A stretch of DNA of 64,000 bases from Patiria pectinifera (lineage: Eukaryota; Echinodermata; Asteroidea; Valvatida; Asterinidae), in contig CM057141.1 of the NCBI GenBank assembly GCA_029964075.1, positions 4,650,001 to 4,714,000 of the forward strand, read 5' to 3'. Below are positions 22,901 to 33,060 of the stretch, piece by piece (the first letter of the stretch is position 1; each line of letters begins with the position of its first letter). The notes beneath the pieces are model-generated. The model searched no databases, was not told where the DNA came from, and worked only from the letters and a program-made list of their open reading frames with translations. The translations under genes were made by a program, and so were the position numbers.

Positions 22901-24726
22901 TCTTGAACATACATTGCCTCAGATTTGTGATGTAATAAACATATTTAAATGATACATGATGATGTCATCATGATGTCACTCGTTGGGACACGACTTTACT
23001 ATAAGGTCTCATTGAGATATGACTTTGTGTCAAAAGGAACGGGTAGAAAAAACATTTACGAGGTCTTTGGGATTTAGTATTGATGAACAAAAAGAAGAAG
23101 ACCAGAAACAAATCAGAACAAAGACAAAAGCTTTTCTGCAAATCTGCGGAGAAACTAAAAATCAAGAAAGGAAAAAAACAACTTATATGTTTCGTATCAT
23201 CTCTTCCAAACTGAAGATGGAATATTTGGCATTTTCGGAACAACCCTACACAGTAACAGCACCTATTTATTTTCACAGTAACAGCACTTATTTCTTTTTG
23301 CTTTCTTTCTCCACCATAGTTGTCCTTCCACGATTGGCTGCCATAGCCTACACCAATAACAACACAGCCAATGAAACGCGGCGATCTGTGCTAGCCATGG
23401 CCCTGTTCAACGCCTACAGTGCGCTGTCGTGCTGCTGTATCCTTTTGCTAAATTGTAGAAATCACGCCTTCCAAAACTATCGCCAAGCAAAGATTGAATA
23501 AGATGTAGTCCTGAACTAAATATAGGTCAGAACCTGTTTAGTACTAGTACAATCCTTAATCCATGTAAGCTTTATGATAATAATTCGGTCGGTTACTTTT
23601 GGGATAAATGCAAATGAATGACCCTTAACCTTTGACCTCATAGTCATCTCCAATGACCTCATCTGGGAGTCCATGTTGCCGGGCCTACGCTGCCTACGCA
23701 CGGATCTCGACATTGTTTCGCCAGAGCATGAAGTATATCTTCCCTTTGTAATTTTTATCTTACAACACCTCATGCATATTTATAAGGCTATCTGCGTTTT
23801 GATTGGTCATACAACATTGGCCAATACAATACCGGTTTAGAAGTAGTGTAAAATGGACTGTTTTCGCAATGTCTGATTTTGACTGCCTCTCGGCGTGAAA
23901 CAGATATGGTACTAAAAATCTGCCAAACAACAGTGTGGGATCAATTATTTTACCTTTTTTTCCTGAAAACTTTTTGTTTTTGTTGCCGTCTTCCATATTT
24001 AGCTTTGTTATTGTTAATCATTTTATGATTTGAAAGTTGAGACAATCTTGAAATTTACTCCTACACAGTTAACAGTGAAATTTGTTAATCGTGAAGTTTT
24101 TTTTAGTATGGTTCCGCTAACAACCTGAAATTTGATCGTCACTCTTGCATGTTTAGGAGTCTAGGAACTAATCGTGCGTGGGAGGGGGACTATCACTGAC
24201 TAGCTGGAAGTTACTAATCACGTCAAATGAGTTTATTTTATATTGTTAGAATGTTTGTGTGTTTTACGTAGGCTGTGGTTGCATCTATGATCAAGGAGTT
24301 TGAAGCCAAACTAGGAGGAAAAGAAAGGTAGGTCCTTTGTTTTTGTTTTTTTCTCAGTATCTGAACTTGTAGTCAGGAGGTTATGGGTTCGAGTCCAACT
24401 TGAGTGAGCCTGTGAATTTTTTTAATCACAAGAGTTTTGAGAAGCTCTATGTTAAAATTCAGGAATTGAAAAGTTTTGCCTTTCAATGTTTCTGTTTGTT
24501 TGTTTGTTTGTTTGTTTTTTGCCATATGTACCTTGGTTTCCAACAACTAATTTGTTGAATGACTTTTTCCAGGTCTTCGTCGGTGACCAGCAATAGTGCA
24601 ATGACCTCGGGTAGTTTCCACAGCCCCCTGCCGCACATGAGCGAAGACACCAAGCGGACGCTGCTCAACAAGATCGGCGCCCAGCGCACCAAAGTAGCCA
24701 ACGTCTTTCACGCACGCAAGAAGTAA
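5094..24726 (+). CDS. RELCH: RELCH (RAB11-binding LisH/coiled-coil/HEAT protein), 25 exons, first exon missing
   Basis: Coding exons: 5094-5232, 6888-7049, 7871-7929, 9298-9411, 10508-10711, 11174-11262, 12028-12168, 12809-12955, 13912-14089, 14543-14655, 15894-16056, 16738-16875, 17039-17203, 17971-18142, 18550-18709, 19672-19795, 20261-20309, 20741-20930, 21913-22095, 22234-22297, 22754-22892, 23320-23436, 23644-23732, 24272-24327, 24573-24726. All join in phase and total 3309 nt (1102 residues plus TAA). The product matches vertebrate RELCH/KIAA1468 along its whole length, including ESGRELLRLRDYFSNPGNFE, LPHIVPNVLIAKRE, AELLPQCWEQI and IATIPAFGTI. In vertebrates RELCH is a cytosolic tether that binds RAB11 on recycling endosomes and OSBP on Golgi membranes and promotes cholesterol transfer. 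The human protein is about 1216 residues, so roughly 110 N-terminal residues are absent. The first traced exon opens in phase 0 after a pyrimidine-rich acceptor, so an upstream exon must supply the start codon; none was found in 1-5093. Confidence 0.95.
5560..5790. repeat. Dispersed repeat, copy 1 of 2 in RELCH introns
   Basis: The stretch from GATTTTGTTCAACACTTTTA to the CCAATAGGAATGG and AGGTATTTATGAAT motifs recurs with divergence at about 11440-11835 in another RELCH intron, with the same order of blocks, including GTTTAAAAC flanking a short inverted stretch. No coding potential. Confidence 0.7.
8056..8394. mobile_element. GGCC-ended MITE, copy 2
   Basis: The left end TAAGGCCAAAAAAAAAAAAG and GTCTCCGGTTTCTGGTATG is mirrored on the right by CATACCAGAAACCGGAGAC and TTTTTTTTGGCTTA. 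The flanking TA fits a TA target duplication. It sits in the RELCH intron before the LisH exon. Its open frames on both strands are accidental. Confidence 0.85.
8772..9207. mobile_element. Tc1/mariner-like MITE with TA target site
   Basis: The left end is TA then CAGCCTGTCTCAAAAAAATG and GTACAA; the right end is TTGTACCATTTTTTTGGAGA then CAGGTTG and TA. The 26-27 bp inverted ends differ at two positions. A related single end (CAGTCTGTCCCAAAAAAAG) stands at 16069, just after a RELCH donor. Confidence 0.8.
9298..10711 (+). CDS. RELCH: RELCH LisH-domain exons 4-5
   Basis: Residues 121-226. Exon 9298-9411 encodes KPLERRALNFLINEFLLQRD followed by YKLTSITFCDENEEQ, the LisH dimerisation motif. Exon 10508-10711 continues with DFDDWDDVGLNRSRPPDLLH and YRDY, then an acidic tail ending at EEREKL. 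Both exons are whole numbers of codons (38 and 68), so skipping either keeps frame. The donor of the second (CTG-GTGAGTTTT) is repeated many times in the following intron. Confidence 0.94.
9575..10075. repeat. Degenerate tandem repeat of a GAATCC/AAATCC motif
   Basis: Many copies of CTGAATCCATCAAAATCC and CTGAGTCCATCAGAATCC, spaced irregularly (about 25-110 bp) and interleaved with TATGGAGGTATC. The same core recurs at about 14150-14330, 24815-24890, 52540-52710 and 58310-58425. Confidence 0.8.
10712..11045. repeat. Minisatellite derived from a RELCH 5' splice site
   Basis: Starting at the donor of exon 10508-10711, the unit GTGAGTTTTGAGAAGCT plus GGGAGATCTGACAAAATTG is repeated about eight times with a period near 36 bp. 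At least three more perfect GTGAGT sites occur (10815, 10852, 10879). Reading through the true donor stays open until a TGA at 10805-10807. Confidence 0.8.
11174..12955 (+). CDS. RELCH: RELCH coiled-coil and disordered linker exons 6-8
   Basis: Residues 227-351. Exon 11174-11262 gives a Glu/Gln/Leu-rich helix (QLSEELAAYAEENQSLKEQ) that is a clear coiled coil. Exons 12028-12168 and 12809-12955 give a Ser/Thr/Glu/Pro-rich linker with no fold evident. The last two both begin with one base and end with two bases of a split Arg codon and both end in a PR or SR context, so either could be skipped without a frameshift. The linker is the least conserved part against vertebrate RELCH, so these borders rest on phase and splice sites more than on homology. 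Confidence 0.85.
13912..20309 (+). CDS. RELCH: RELCH HEAT-repeat exons 9-17
   Basis: Residues 352-772. Exons 13912-14089 through 20261-20309 encode alpha-helical HEAT repeats. The best conserved blocks are RIADDGAGVVQMLARCLPHI, CVAFAKYVGPERAEAELLPQ, SCGALAPYLP and EIRSSLVLSMLQQLLQDK. The 17971-18142 and 18550-18709 exons join through a Gly/Val split codon to give the EVTRFPKPL-type segment of the family. Exon 18550-18709 to 19672-19795 joins through TT|C (Phe), where vertebrates have Leu. The 49 nt exon 20261-20309 encodes IKPKFQAVLNVPEDQL and matches the vertebrate VKPQFQEIL stretch. Confidence 0.94.
15491..15844. mobile_element. Inverted-repeat MITE upstream of RELCH exon 11
   Basis: The left AATAAGCCAGTATGGTATTT and CAA is mirrored by TTG and AAATACCGAATTGGCTAATT on the right. 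Inner arms (GGTTATTCGGGATAA and TTATCCCGAGTGACCC) also pair. Its right end is only about 50 bp before the exon 15894 acceptor. Confidence 0.7.
19941..20125 (+). mobile_element. tRNA-derived SINE
   Basis: The tRNA-like head has an internal B box (GGTTCGAATCC at 19991). It is followed by the GGGCAAGGCACTTCATCAC and CCCAGGAGTAAATGGGTAAC tail seen in many invertebrate SINEs. Tail-only relatives are at about 37085-37215 and 37870-37975. Confidence 0.75.
20741..24726 (+). CDS. RELCH: RELCH C-terminal HEAT exons 18-25 and stop
   Basis: Residues 773-1102. These exons hold the second HEAT cluster, with VVHKKPAVRSATAKLFGALV, GRVVPALITLS, NVKIATIPAFGTILE and VGPNAEPKFRDE, then YSALSCC and LPGLRCLRTDL, and a C terminus ending in NVFHARKK before TAA at 24724-24726. 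Human RELCH ends NVFQRKK, so the end is secure. The exon 23320-23436 donor is GTATCC, a weak site, but phase and homology on both sides require it. The intron after it is only 207 nt. Confidence 0.95.
21628..21890 (-). mobile_element. SINE-like repeat, family CCACCTCTA, minus-strand copy
   Basis: Read on the minus strand: a head with CACCTCTATGGCCCAGGTTA, then CCACATGTGGATTGGGTTTT, CCTCCCACCTCTAAAACTG and a tail ending near TCATTACCAGAAAT. Two more copies run on the plus strand at about 35590-35755 (5' truncated) and 39105-39362. The copy ends just before the RELCH exon at 21913. Confidence 0.75.
22297..22578. mobile_element. Inverted-repeat element, family CACAATGCA, copy 1
   Basis: This has the same block order as 59768-60106, including GTCAGTAGACAACTTGAG and TCTCCCACAATGCACTG. 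It begins at the donor of RELCH exon 22234-22297 or a few bases after it. Confidence 0.7.
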
Positions 24727-25983
24727 CAAGTTGGTATTTTTCATATGCTAATTTATGCTAATAATATGTTAATTTAGGCTAATAATTTTGGCACCAATAG
24801 TAGAATGTCATTGATCCTGGCCATCCTGGATCCTTCATAATCCACTAGGAGGGTTTTTGAAGGATTTTGTAGGATTGAGGAATTTAAGGCCATCTTCAGG
24901 TTGATGACCCAGACCAGTTTGGGACTGACTTTTCAGGATCAAGCTGCGCCTGAGCTACGACCGTCGGGAATATATCAGTCGCCATTTTTTTACGACCTGA
25001 ATGTAACTACGACGATATTAAGACAATCCGCATCAGTCGGCGCTAAAAAAAAAATCAACAGTCGCAAGACGTGAAAAAATGTCAACTTCTGCGCCGCGAC
25101 GGAATGCAGTGGGTATAAAAATGAACAGCCGTGGCCAAATGGCCAAATGAACAGCCGTGGCCGTGGAAGATTGTTTGGTTGTTATCAACACGCGTACCGC
25201 CATCTTGAGGAAGTCGCATGATCACTTCTATGCCGCGGAATCGTCGCATCACGGGTGAGAGCGTACATGTCATGTTTAAAATTTTTACCAATATTGATAT
25301 AGCTTCCCCGAACATGATGTTGCTTAGTGCCGAAATGTTGTAGTAAAAAAAAATTGCTTTCAGCCGAAATGCTGTAGAGGTAAAAATGCTTGTGACTTGT
25401 GGTCGTATTTGTCGGTGATTTTTTTTCTACTGGCAATGATCATTTGCAGAGCAATATTTAAGTTATCATTTATTCCACGAAATTGCGCCCAGATCCTGTG
25501 AAATGAATCGTTTTTACTCCACAAAGGCCTCATAGATTCAGTTGCCGGTGGCTGAATTTAACAATTTTTTTTTTAAGTCAGAAGGAAAGGCTTTCCTATG
25601 AAGCTTGGTTTCTTCGTAGATTGTTTCTATACATTTCAGTACTGAATCTAGAAAAGAAAATGGTTTCTCAAATGAAAACTGTCCCGCACGGCAGCAATGC
25701 TAGTAATTTTGTTTCGCTTCGTAGTTCCAGAATACATAGACATATCACTTGCAAATTACTCTTAGCCAGCTTATATGCCTGTTAATTGGCTAAAGGTATC
25801 AGTGCCTGCAAATAAACGATCACGTTCACTGCGACAGTACTAATCGCTTTTGAAATTGAGTTGATGAAATTTGCTATCACCATATTTGCATATATGCAAA
25901 TCGACGTTTACTACCTATAATATCACCAAAAAATTTTTGGTTGCTTTTGAATCAGAGTGCGTGGAATCAGGCAAATTCAGTAT

Positions 25984-26535
25984 TTAAAGGGACACTGCAT
26001 CCTGGAATATGCCCAATCGGGCTTCAAAACGCGTTTTGAACAAAATGATGTTAATTGGAAGGAACGTTTAAAAGTAGGATATAAACATCCACACAACTAT
26101 ACGTTAAAAACTGGGCGCTTTTGTAGTATTCTTGTGTTATTCGTGTGAGAACGACTTTCAGGGTCCACTTTTGCGACCCCAAAAAGTCAGGCTGTTTGTG
26201 CTACTTTTGATTCCGGCCGTAAGGGTTCGCCTTATGAGGACGAAAGAAGTCACATTTTGTGCATTGGTGATTGGTCACCGCTGTTTGTGAGCACGGTGCT
26301 GTGTACGTGTGTAATACTAGACACACACAACGTGTATCGTACATTAAATGAAAACGACAGGAAACACATATCAAACTCTGTCGTGTCCGATGTAAACAAT
26401 CAGGTGTTTTTTTTCGTCTTTTCTCGGGAACGGTAAGACATTAGGTCGGTTTCCTTTCAACCAGATGTTTGAAATAGGATAAGTAAACAATCCAAAACAT
26501 GAAATTTTGGGGGATTTCAGGACGCAGTGCCCCTA
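25984..26535. mobile_element. Inverted-repeat element, ends GGGACACTGCATCCTG
   Basis: The left AAAGGGACACTGCATCCTGG is mirrored on the right by CAGGACGCAGTGCCCCTATA. The body has no convincing reading frame. Confidence 0.6.
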
Positions 26536-26837
26536 TAATATTCAATATTTTCAACTGAAAATTATTTATAAAATTCTATAAAGTGTAATGACTTTAATAT
26601 TCCATGTATGAACATTAAAGATATATTCTTTGTAATTCACTTGTAACCATATCAGCGTTATTTGTATACGTTTACAAAATTTAACAGTAATACTAAGTAT
26701 TACAAATCAGTAACTATGTTGAAAATTAGTTGTCATATCAATGCTTCTGTCAGTAGCAAAAAAGGATGTATATACATTTATTTAAATTTCCACATTTTGT
26801 ACGAAATGTTTTGCATTTGTTTTAGTGCATTTGCTAT

Positions 26838-27153
26838 TAGGCCAATAAAAAGGCTCCGGTTTCTGGTCTGCGCGCGTCGCCATAGCCATGCTAAGATGAT
26901 GTCTTAAAACTGTCAAAATCACTGGTTTGACTGGAATCCTGCTTCTGCACAATTTTAACGTGTTTTTAGATGGCGTTGTGATCGAGTATAAGCTGTATGT
27001 GGCCTCTCTGGGCTCCCATACATTTTGCACTAAATTTAGTCAGGTACCATTTGCAGTCATCAGCCGACATTTGAAAAAAAAAAAAGCTGCGTCGCCGCAC
27101 CACTTTTTGGGCAAGCTCCATACCAGAAACCAAACACTTTTTTTTTGGCATTA
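26838..27153. mobile_element. GGCC-ended MITE, copy 3, inverted relative to copy 2
   Basis: The left TAGGCCAATAAAAAGGCTCC and GGTTTCTGGTCTGCGCGCG is mirrored on the right by CATACCAGAAACCAAACAC and TTTTTTTTGGCATTA. The inner sequence matches copy 2 on the opposite strand (for example ATTCCTGCTTCTGCACAATT). Confidence 0.8.
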
Positions 27154-27355
27154 AGATAAAAAAAAGTTTATTGTACATGTAAATGCAAAATAAGGTGAAG
27201 TAGTGGTACGGTTTTTGTATTGTTTTTATTTTTGTTATTTGGGATAGATTTCAGTTTGTCGAATACAGGAAAGTTCCCGTTGGTGGCTCTGACCAATCAG
27301 ATGACAAGGATTTATTCAAGTGTTTTATAAAACAAATAATGAATGTTTCACATTC

Positions 27356-27474
27356 GTGCAATGGAAAGAAGAATTTCATTCGGTGACAGATGAAACGTTC
27401 CATTCCACTCGGCTTCGCCTCGTGGAATGGAACATTCCATCTGTCACCTCATAAAATTATTCTTACCATTGCAC
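27356..27474. repeat. Fold-back element
   Basis: The left arm GTGCAATGGAAAGAAGAATT through CGTTCCATTCCAC pairs with GTGGAATGGAACATTCCATC through ATTCTTACCATTGCAC. Arms are about 52 bp with some mismatches; the loop is short and CG-rich. Confidence 0.8.
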
Positions 27475-27810
27475 TCATACACATTTATTTGTATAACATC
27501 TTAAATCAGTGTGCTATGTTTGTCATCCGGGCACTATGAACATGATGAACCCAAAGTGCCTAAAAATCTTGGTTTTGGGTCAAAATTTCTGGAATTCTCA
27601 CAGCAGATTGAACAATTTAAGGACTACAAATGAATTGGCACTAATGTGTGTATTGTGGACATTTTCCAGAAAAATATGATTGAGACATTTGTGGGTTTGA
27701 AGTGGGAAGTGGTAACTTTTGAAGTGTTGTTTCAAAAAAGCTAGACGTGTCCTAGTGAATACACATTTTATTAACACTCTGAATAGCACACTAAATATGC
27801 TGTCTTTGCG

Positions 27811-28120
27811 AGGGCACGTGGTCTAGCGGTAGAGCACAGGCCTCATGATCGTGAGATTGTGGTTTCGAGTCCCCGCCCTGGCCATGCGTGTTGTGCCCTT
27901 GAGTAAGGCGCTTTACCTCAAGCATTGTCAAGTACTCCTCTCAACCCAGGTATTAAATGGGTACCGGCATTATTCAATGCTGGGAAGGTAACAGACTCGC
28001 TGTGGAGGAGGGGTGGCGATTCCCCCACAGCAGCATTTCATGGACTCGAGTCTGGCCCAATCGCTTCGAAAGAGAGATAGGCACTCCGTTCCTGTGAACA
28101 CAGGTTCGTCCCCTTTGCCC
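27811..28120 (+). mobile_element. tRNA-derived SINE, full length, plus strand
   Basis: The A box is TGGTCTAGCGGTAGAGC (27819) and the B box GGTTTCGAGTCCCC (27861). They are followed by the CCTTGAGTAAGGCGCTTTAC and AGGTATTAAATGGGTACC tail and a unique 3' part (TTTCATGGACTCGAGTCTGG). An inverted copy of the whole unit is at 39608-39890. Confidence 0.85.
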
Positions 28121-28707
28121 TTGCTTGGAATTGAAAATTCAGTATTCAGTAGTCATTGGGATGATCCATGTCTCTTTGAATCAAGAAGAAAAACAAAGAT
28201 ATTTTGTAACAAGTGGAGTATTATTTCATGTGAACGGTGCTAAGTAAGTCTGCCGAAATACTCACATTGTAGGCCTACAGTATGTTTCTGTCACGCGTCA
28301 AGTTGAAGGCAGTTTTAAGCATGTCTTCTGCGATACATTTGAGGGTAGGAAATCTGGATATATCATATGCAGTAAAATACATCGGGATGCGGTTGATTTG
28401 AAAATGAAAAAAAAGTACCACAGTCATCAGTGTGCTGTCACTCTGAACCCCAAAATATCCGAAACCTCTTCTTTATTTTTTTAAAGGGGGGGGGGGACAC
28501 CAAAATCTCTAAAATACATACAGATTTACAGAATTTAGACTCTCAAATGAATGAGCTCTAAATTGTGCCAATTTCAGTTATGCCCCCACAGAGATAATAG
28601 ACTTTTTGGGGGTTCATAGTTCATAATCAAAAATCAGTATTCATAAATTTGCTCAGCCTGCATAATATTTTCAGTTTGCTTTCCTCATCTCTTGTTCCAC
28701 GCTGGGT

Positions 28708-29427
28708 CCAGAGGCCGATTTCATGAAACTCATCTTATCTTGTGACTCATCTTAGGACTTCAGACGAGTCCTCACTCTAAGATAAATCTCCGCTAAGATG
28801 CATCCTAAGACCAATTTCACTAAACCCATCTTAAGCAGGACGCATCAAAACTGCCAATTTGATGGCTGTTCCGGTTTGATTTTACCGCCTGATGAAACAG
28901 TCGTTGAAAACAAACGCGCAAACCCAACTTCCCACGTGCGTGCATAGAACACAATTTTTCATCAGAAAAATTACTCAATAAATTTCACTACGCTAGATAC
29001 GATAGAGTCATTCTTGCTCCCCGTTTCATCACTCTATTTAAAAAAAAAGTTGTCTAGGTGTTGGCGTATAATTAAATTTTGTAAAAAAAAAAGCTATTTC
29101 TATTAAAACTACCCACGTATCAGAAATCTTTTCAAATCAGTTTCTACAGCGGTTTTCTTCCTCGAAACTGTAACTCTAGGCCGACACTCGTCTTTAACGG
29201 CAATAATTTCTAGCCGATATACAAATTAACGCACAAATTAATGAGATAAGACGACCCTCGGAGCGATCTTAAGTTAAGACGAGTTCAGCCGCACTGCTAA
29301 GGAAGTTAGGACGTGTTGAACGCGACGCGTCTTGAGTTTTTGGAAATCAATCCTAGGACGAGTCACGAGTTAAGATGAGTAAACCCTCCTAATACGCGTC
29401 TTAGCGTTTCAAGAAATCTACCCCTGG
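28708..29427. mobile_element. 720 bp inverted-repeat MITE
   Basis: The left CCAGAGGCCGATTTCATGAA is mirrored by TTTCAAGAAATCTACCCCTG and G on the right. Internal, inverted copies of CTTAAGAC/GTCTTAGC-type motifs continue inward from both ends. Confidence 0.7.
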
Positions 29428-30594
29428 TCATGTAGGAACAAGACACTCAAATGTTCAATGCATTTTTATTTTTGCACCGGTGAGTAGTAAGTTTTGTAAA
29501 CTTTTTTTTTCTAGAATGGCTTTGTATATTAGCAGTCACATGTAAATTGTGCTTATGTATATTTTCATGAAAACAAATGAAGCCTGAATGTTATTCCGCC
29601 CTTGTGCCGTTGAAGCAATGTATCTTTCACAGATAATGAAGATCAGTGTAATTATTCGTTTGTTTCTATACCATCGCACCTCTTAACAATTGACTTAAAA
29701 TGGTTAGTTTTTTCAGTGTATAAGCAACGCATTCCTGCTGTTTGAGCAATATTAAGCTCGGCAAAAATAGTGTAATCTTTTATTTTGTACAAAACAGCAT
29801 AGAGTTGTCCATTCCACAGGTTTCCTAACGCTAACTTTGTTTCCAGTTTCATCTTCATCTCAGGCTTGAAATTACTTTTGAAAGTCTTTTTTTGGTCTGA
29901 TCCAGATGAAAAAATAAAGAATCCAAATGTTGGCCTGAAATTATAGGATTTGATGTTTCTGGGGCTGAACATGGCAAAAAAAGATCAAGTTGGATTCTCC
30001 AAATCAGGGGGCCGAGATCAACAAGCCAAACGAAGCAAGGCATTGAAATTTTTGCAGAAATTAAAGGTTTATCAGTCTCTTTCATACAATCAAAATTTAA
30101 ACAACAATCTTTTCAAAGTACCTCAATTTCTGAACTGCCAATTGACATATTCCTTAAAACAAAAAACAAAGACCAAAAAATTAAAATATAACAGAAATAT
30201 TATAAAATTTGTCTGTATCAAAGTATAACTATTTTTGTAACAGCATTGGTGTGGAAGTTTGTCAATGTAGTAATCCTAATTGTTATATCTTGTGCTTGGA
30301 TACGTCATTTCATTGGTCTTGGATGGACACATATCTGGACAATAAAAATGCGTGTCACACACTGAGGGCGATATCACACTGCATGCATTGCGCACGTTTC
30401 CCGCGCGTGTGGAACCTGCCGGCGCGCTATAGCTTTGCGCAATGAGAACTGCAATGTCAAACGCTCAGTCTCATATCCGGCAGGACATCAAAACCTTCAG
30501 TTATCAAAGAATACTCGCAGTGATTGTCATTTATTTCTCACACAGTAAGTTACAACCATTTATCGTTTTGAGTTATTGGCAAGATATAACAAAA

Positions 30595-30718
30595 CAATTG
30601 TTGACTGCTGTGATGTGGGATATGGCGTTTTTAACCCCCTTCACTTGGGCGCATAGCACCCTCGGCACCCCTTGGGTGTTAAAAACGTCATATCCCACAT
30701 CGCAGCAGTCAACAATTG
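30595..30718. repeat. Fold-back element with about 44 bp arms
   Basis: CAATTGTTGACTGCTGTGAT and GTGGGATATGGCGTTTTTAA pair with TTAAAAACGTCATATCCCAC and ATCGCAGCAGTCAACAATTG. The loop is about 35 nt. Confidence 0.85.
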
Positions 30719-31261
30719 CTAAATGTCAAGAACCAAGTTTTATCATTCATTATTTGACTGGAATTTTTTTTTTTTTGCACACAAAATTATGATGGAAATT
30801 CTTGCAGATAATCTTCCTTGACGTCCTCAGTACTTCCTTAACTGTCTCCAGCAAGAATGGTCATATCTGGATTTTTCTCACTGTTGTAGTAAATTATAAG
30901 TTGTCATAATTGTGTAGTTTCAAGTGAAAGCATTGCATTTCAACTATGATTAATCACTCCGATTTCAAGTGCAATAAATATATAGTACAAGCTTCGCGAA
31001 GAAGCACAGTGATTAAAAGGAGGTATGTCACACAAAAAAAGATTGTATATATCATTATGAGAATGTTGTCTTTGTTGTGCTGATAATTAGTCATGTATAG
31101 AGCAACCCAAGTTTGGGTCGACACGTGTCAGCCCCTGTGCCGTTCCATTAGCTCAGACATCATTCTCGGGGCTCTCCCGGGTCAGCCACCACAGACACTG
31201 CTCGTGGAGCAGAGTCAGTGATTGAAATACATCACACACATGTGTTGTTCATTCCAAGAAA

Positions 31262-31605
31262 CAGTGTTGTAGTCAAGTACTTTTTTCCCCGAGTACCGAG
31301 TACTTAGGTTACCGAGTACGAGTACTTGTACTTCCGAGTACGAGCGGCTCGAACGCAGTACTTCTATCTCTGAATATGGCCAAACTGAAAGCATTGGTAA
31401 ATTTAATTAGGCCGTGTTAAGTCAAGCCATACCAATTTTTTCGAGTACTGCTATTCGAGTACGAGTTCAATTTCGACATGTCGAGTACGAGTACTTTGCT
31501 GCCTGAGTACGAGTACTGTCATTTCAAGTACGAGTACTTTGACATTCGAGTACGAGTACTCTAAAAAAAAGTACTCGAGTACCGAGTACGAATACTACAA
31601 CACTG
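31262..31605. mobile_element. hAT-like MITE with 8 bp target duplication
   Basis: The ends are CAGTGTTGTAGT and ACTACAACACTG. The flanks are CCAAGAAA (31254-31261) and CCGAGAAA (31606-31613), an 8 bp duplication with one mismatch, which is the hAT signature. The interior is built of GAGTACGAGTACTT subrepeats. A similar end, CAGTGTTGTAGTCGAGTCC, stands at 56801. Confidence 0.85.
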
Positions 31606-33060
31606 CCGAGAAACGGACAGTGGAAATCTGAAGTGGATTTAAAAGAAAACTTTATTTGAAGTCTTTGAGGTTATCATTTATTGAGTTCATTGTGACTTTT
31701 GAGGCTACAATTCCAGCCCAAGTTTTGCAATTGGCTGAAAAGCAGTTAATCTCAAACTAATACGATTCCGAAACGATGTATTGTCAGTGGCTACAGCCAC
31801 AGCTACGGGCTTCACGCGAGGATCGTGATGGCCCGCGGTTAAGCGTTTGATTAGCACAGCTGTCATAGTTAACCCTGTCTGCCTTTACCCAAGTTGATCC
31901 GGGTGAGCGGCTCGAACGCACTCCTGGTGAGGTTTTGTTTGCCATTATTGAGGGTAGGGGTTGGGGAGGTGGGGTTTGGAGGGAAGGTGGGGTTTGGAGG
32001 GGAGGGGTGGGGGGGGGGGCGGGTGCATGCCACACATGTTTGAAAGCAACCAAAAAATATTAAATGAAAAATGCGCAACAGTCCACCATACAATACTGAC
32101 ATCTTATAATAGACACCTGTTTATCGCCCCAAAGTATCGTACGCACATAGCACACAGACTCACATTCTAAATACATTGTATAGAGCTTCACATACTGGCC
32201 ATGTTTCAACAATAAATTATAATGACTAAACAGCCAATAAGTTATGTGCACAGAATGACGTGTCATTGCAAATATTTAAGAATGTTTTTCTGATAACTTC
32301 AATTTACTAAAATGTCTATTTGAACCCTGTTTCTCAGTCTAGAAATAGAAAACAAAACACTAAATATGCTAGAACACTGAGTAAATCCCAAATATTTTTA
32401 ACAAGTTATATACACAACTATCCATGGATTACATTACATGCAAAGTGGTTTAAATAACAACATTTTGGCCACCAGTCAAACATTATGACATTAACGATGC
32501 GTCCAAATTAGGCTGAGTAAAATTTATGAAATAGTTTCACATCCAGGGTTTCTGAAAACTGAAAGAGGCTGGCGTTTTTATTTCATTTTTTTTTTCCAAG
32601 ATGGCATATTTTCCAAGATGGCAGATGGATTCTTTCATTTTCTCAAACTCTTTGCAGATACAAAATTGTGTCAAAAGGAGCCATCACCATATCTACTTAG
32701 CCACAGTTTTGCTGAAAACATGTAAAAAGACAATGTGCAAAATATATTGCAAATGTGTGAGGTAAAACAGAAGATTAAAAAAACGCTGGCAGGGAAAAGG
32801 AAGTGGGCCGAGACAACTGGATTACATGTATTTCTGTACTTGGCCATAGCCTATCTATGGGAACAGCCACTTCCATAGGCACGTGTGTTATTGCCAGCCA
32901 TAAGGAAGTATTTTTGAAACGGCCGTTTTCACCACTGGCCGTAGTAATCCTGTGTTTCTGCACGCTCGGTTGAAAACTGGCTTTCGGGCAAAATGTGCAA
33001 ATTGCACATTTAAGTTTGACTTTAATTAAACCTTAACTTGCATTAACTGGTTCGTGCTTA

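Noticed and set aside
23019-23501. 160-codon frame as a separate gene
   Set aside because: It contains the RELCH exon 23320-23436 read through both splice sites.
31784-32170. Proline-rich and glycine-rich open frames
   Set aside because: They are caused by a G-run region at about 31960-32020; both strands are open and low complexity.
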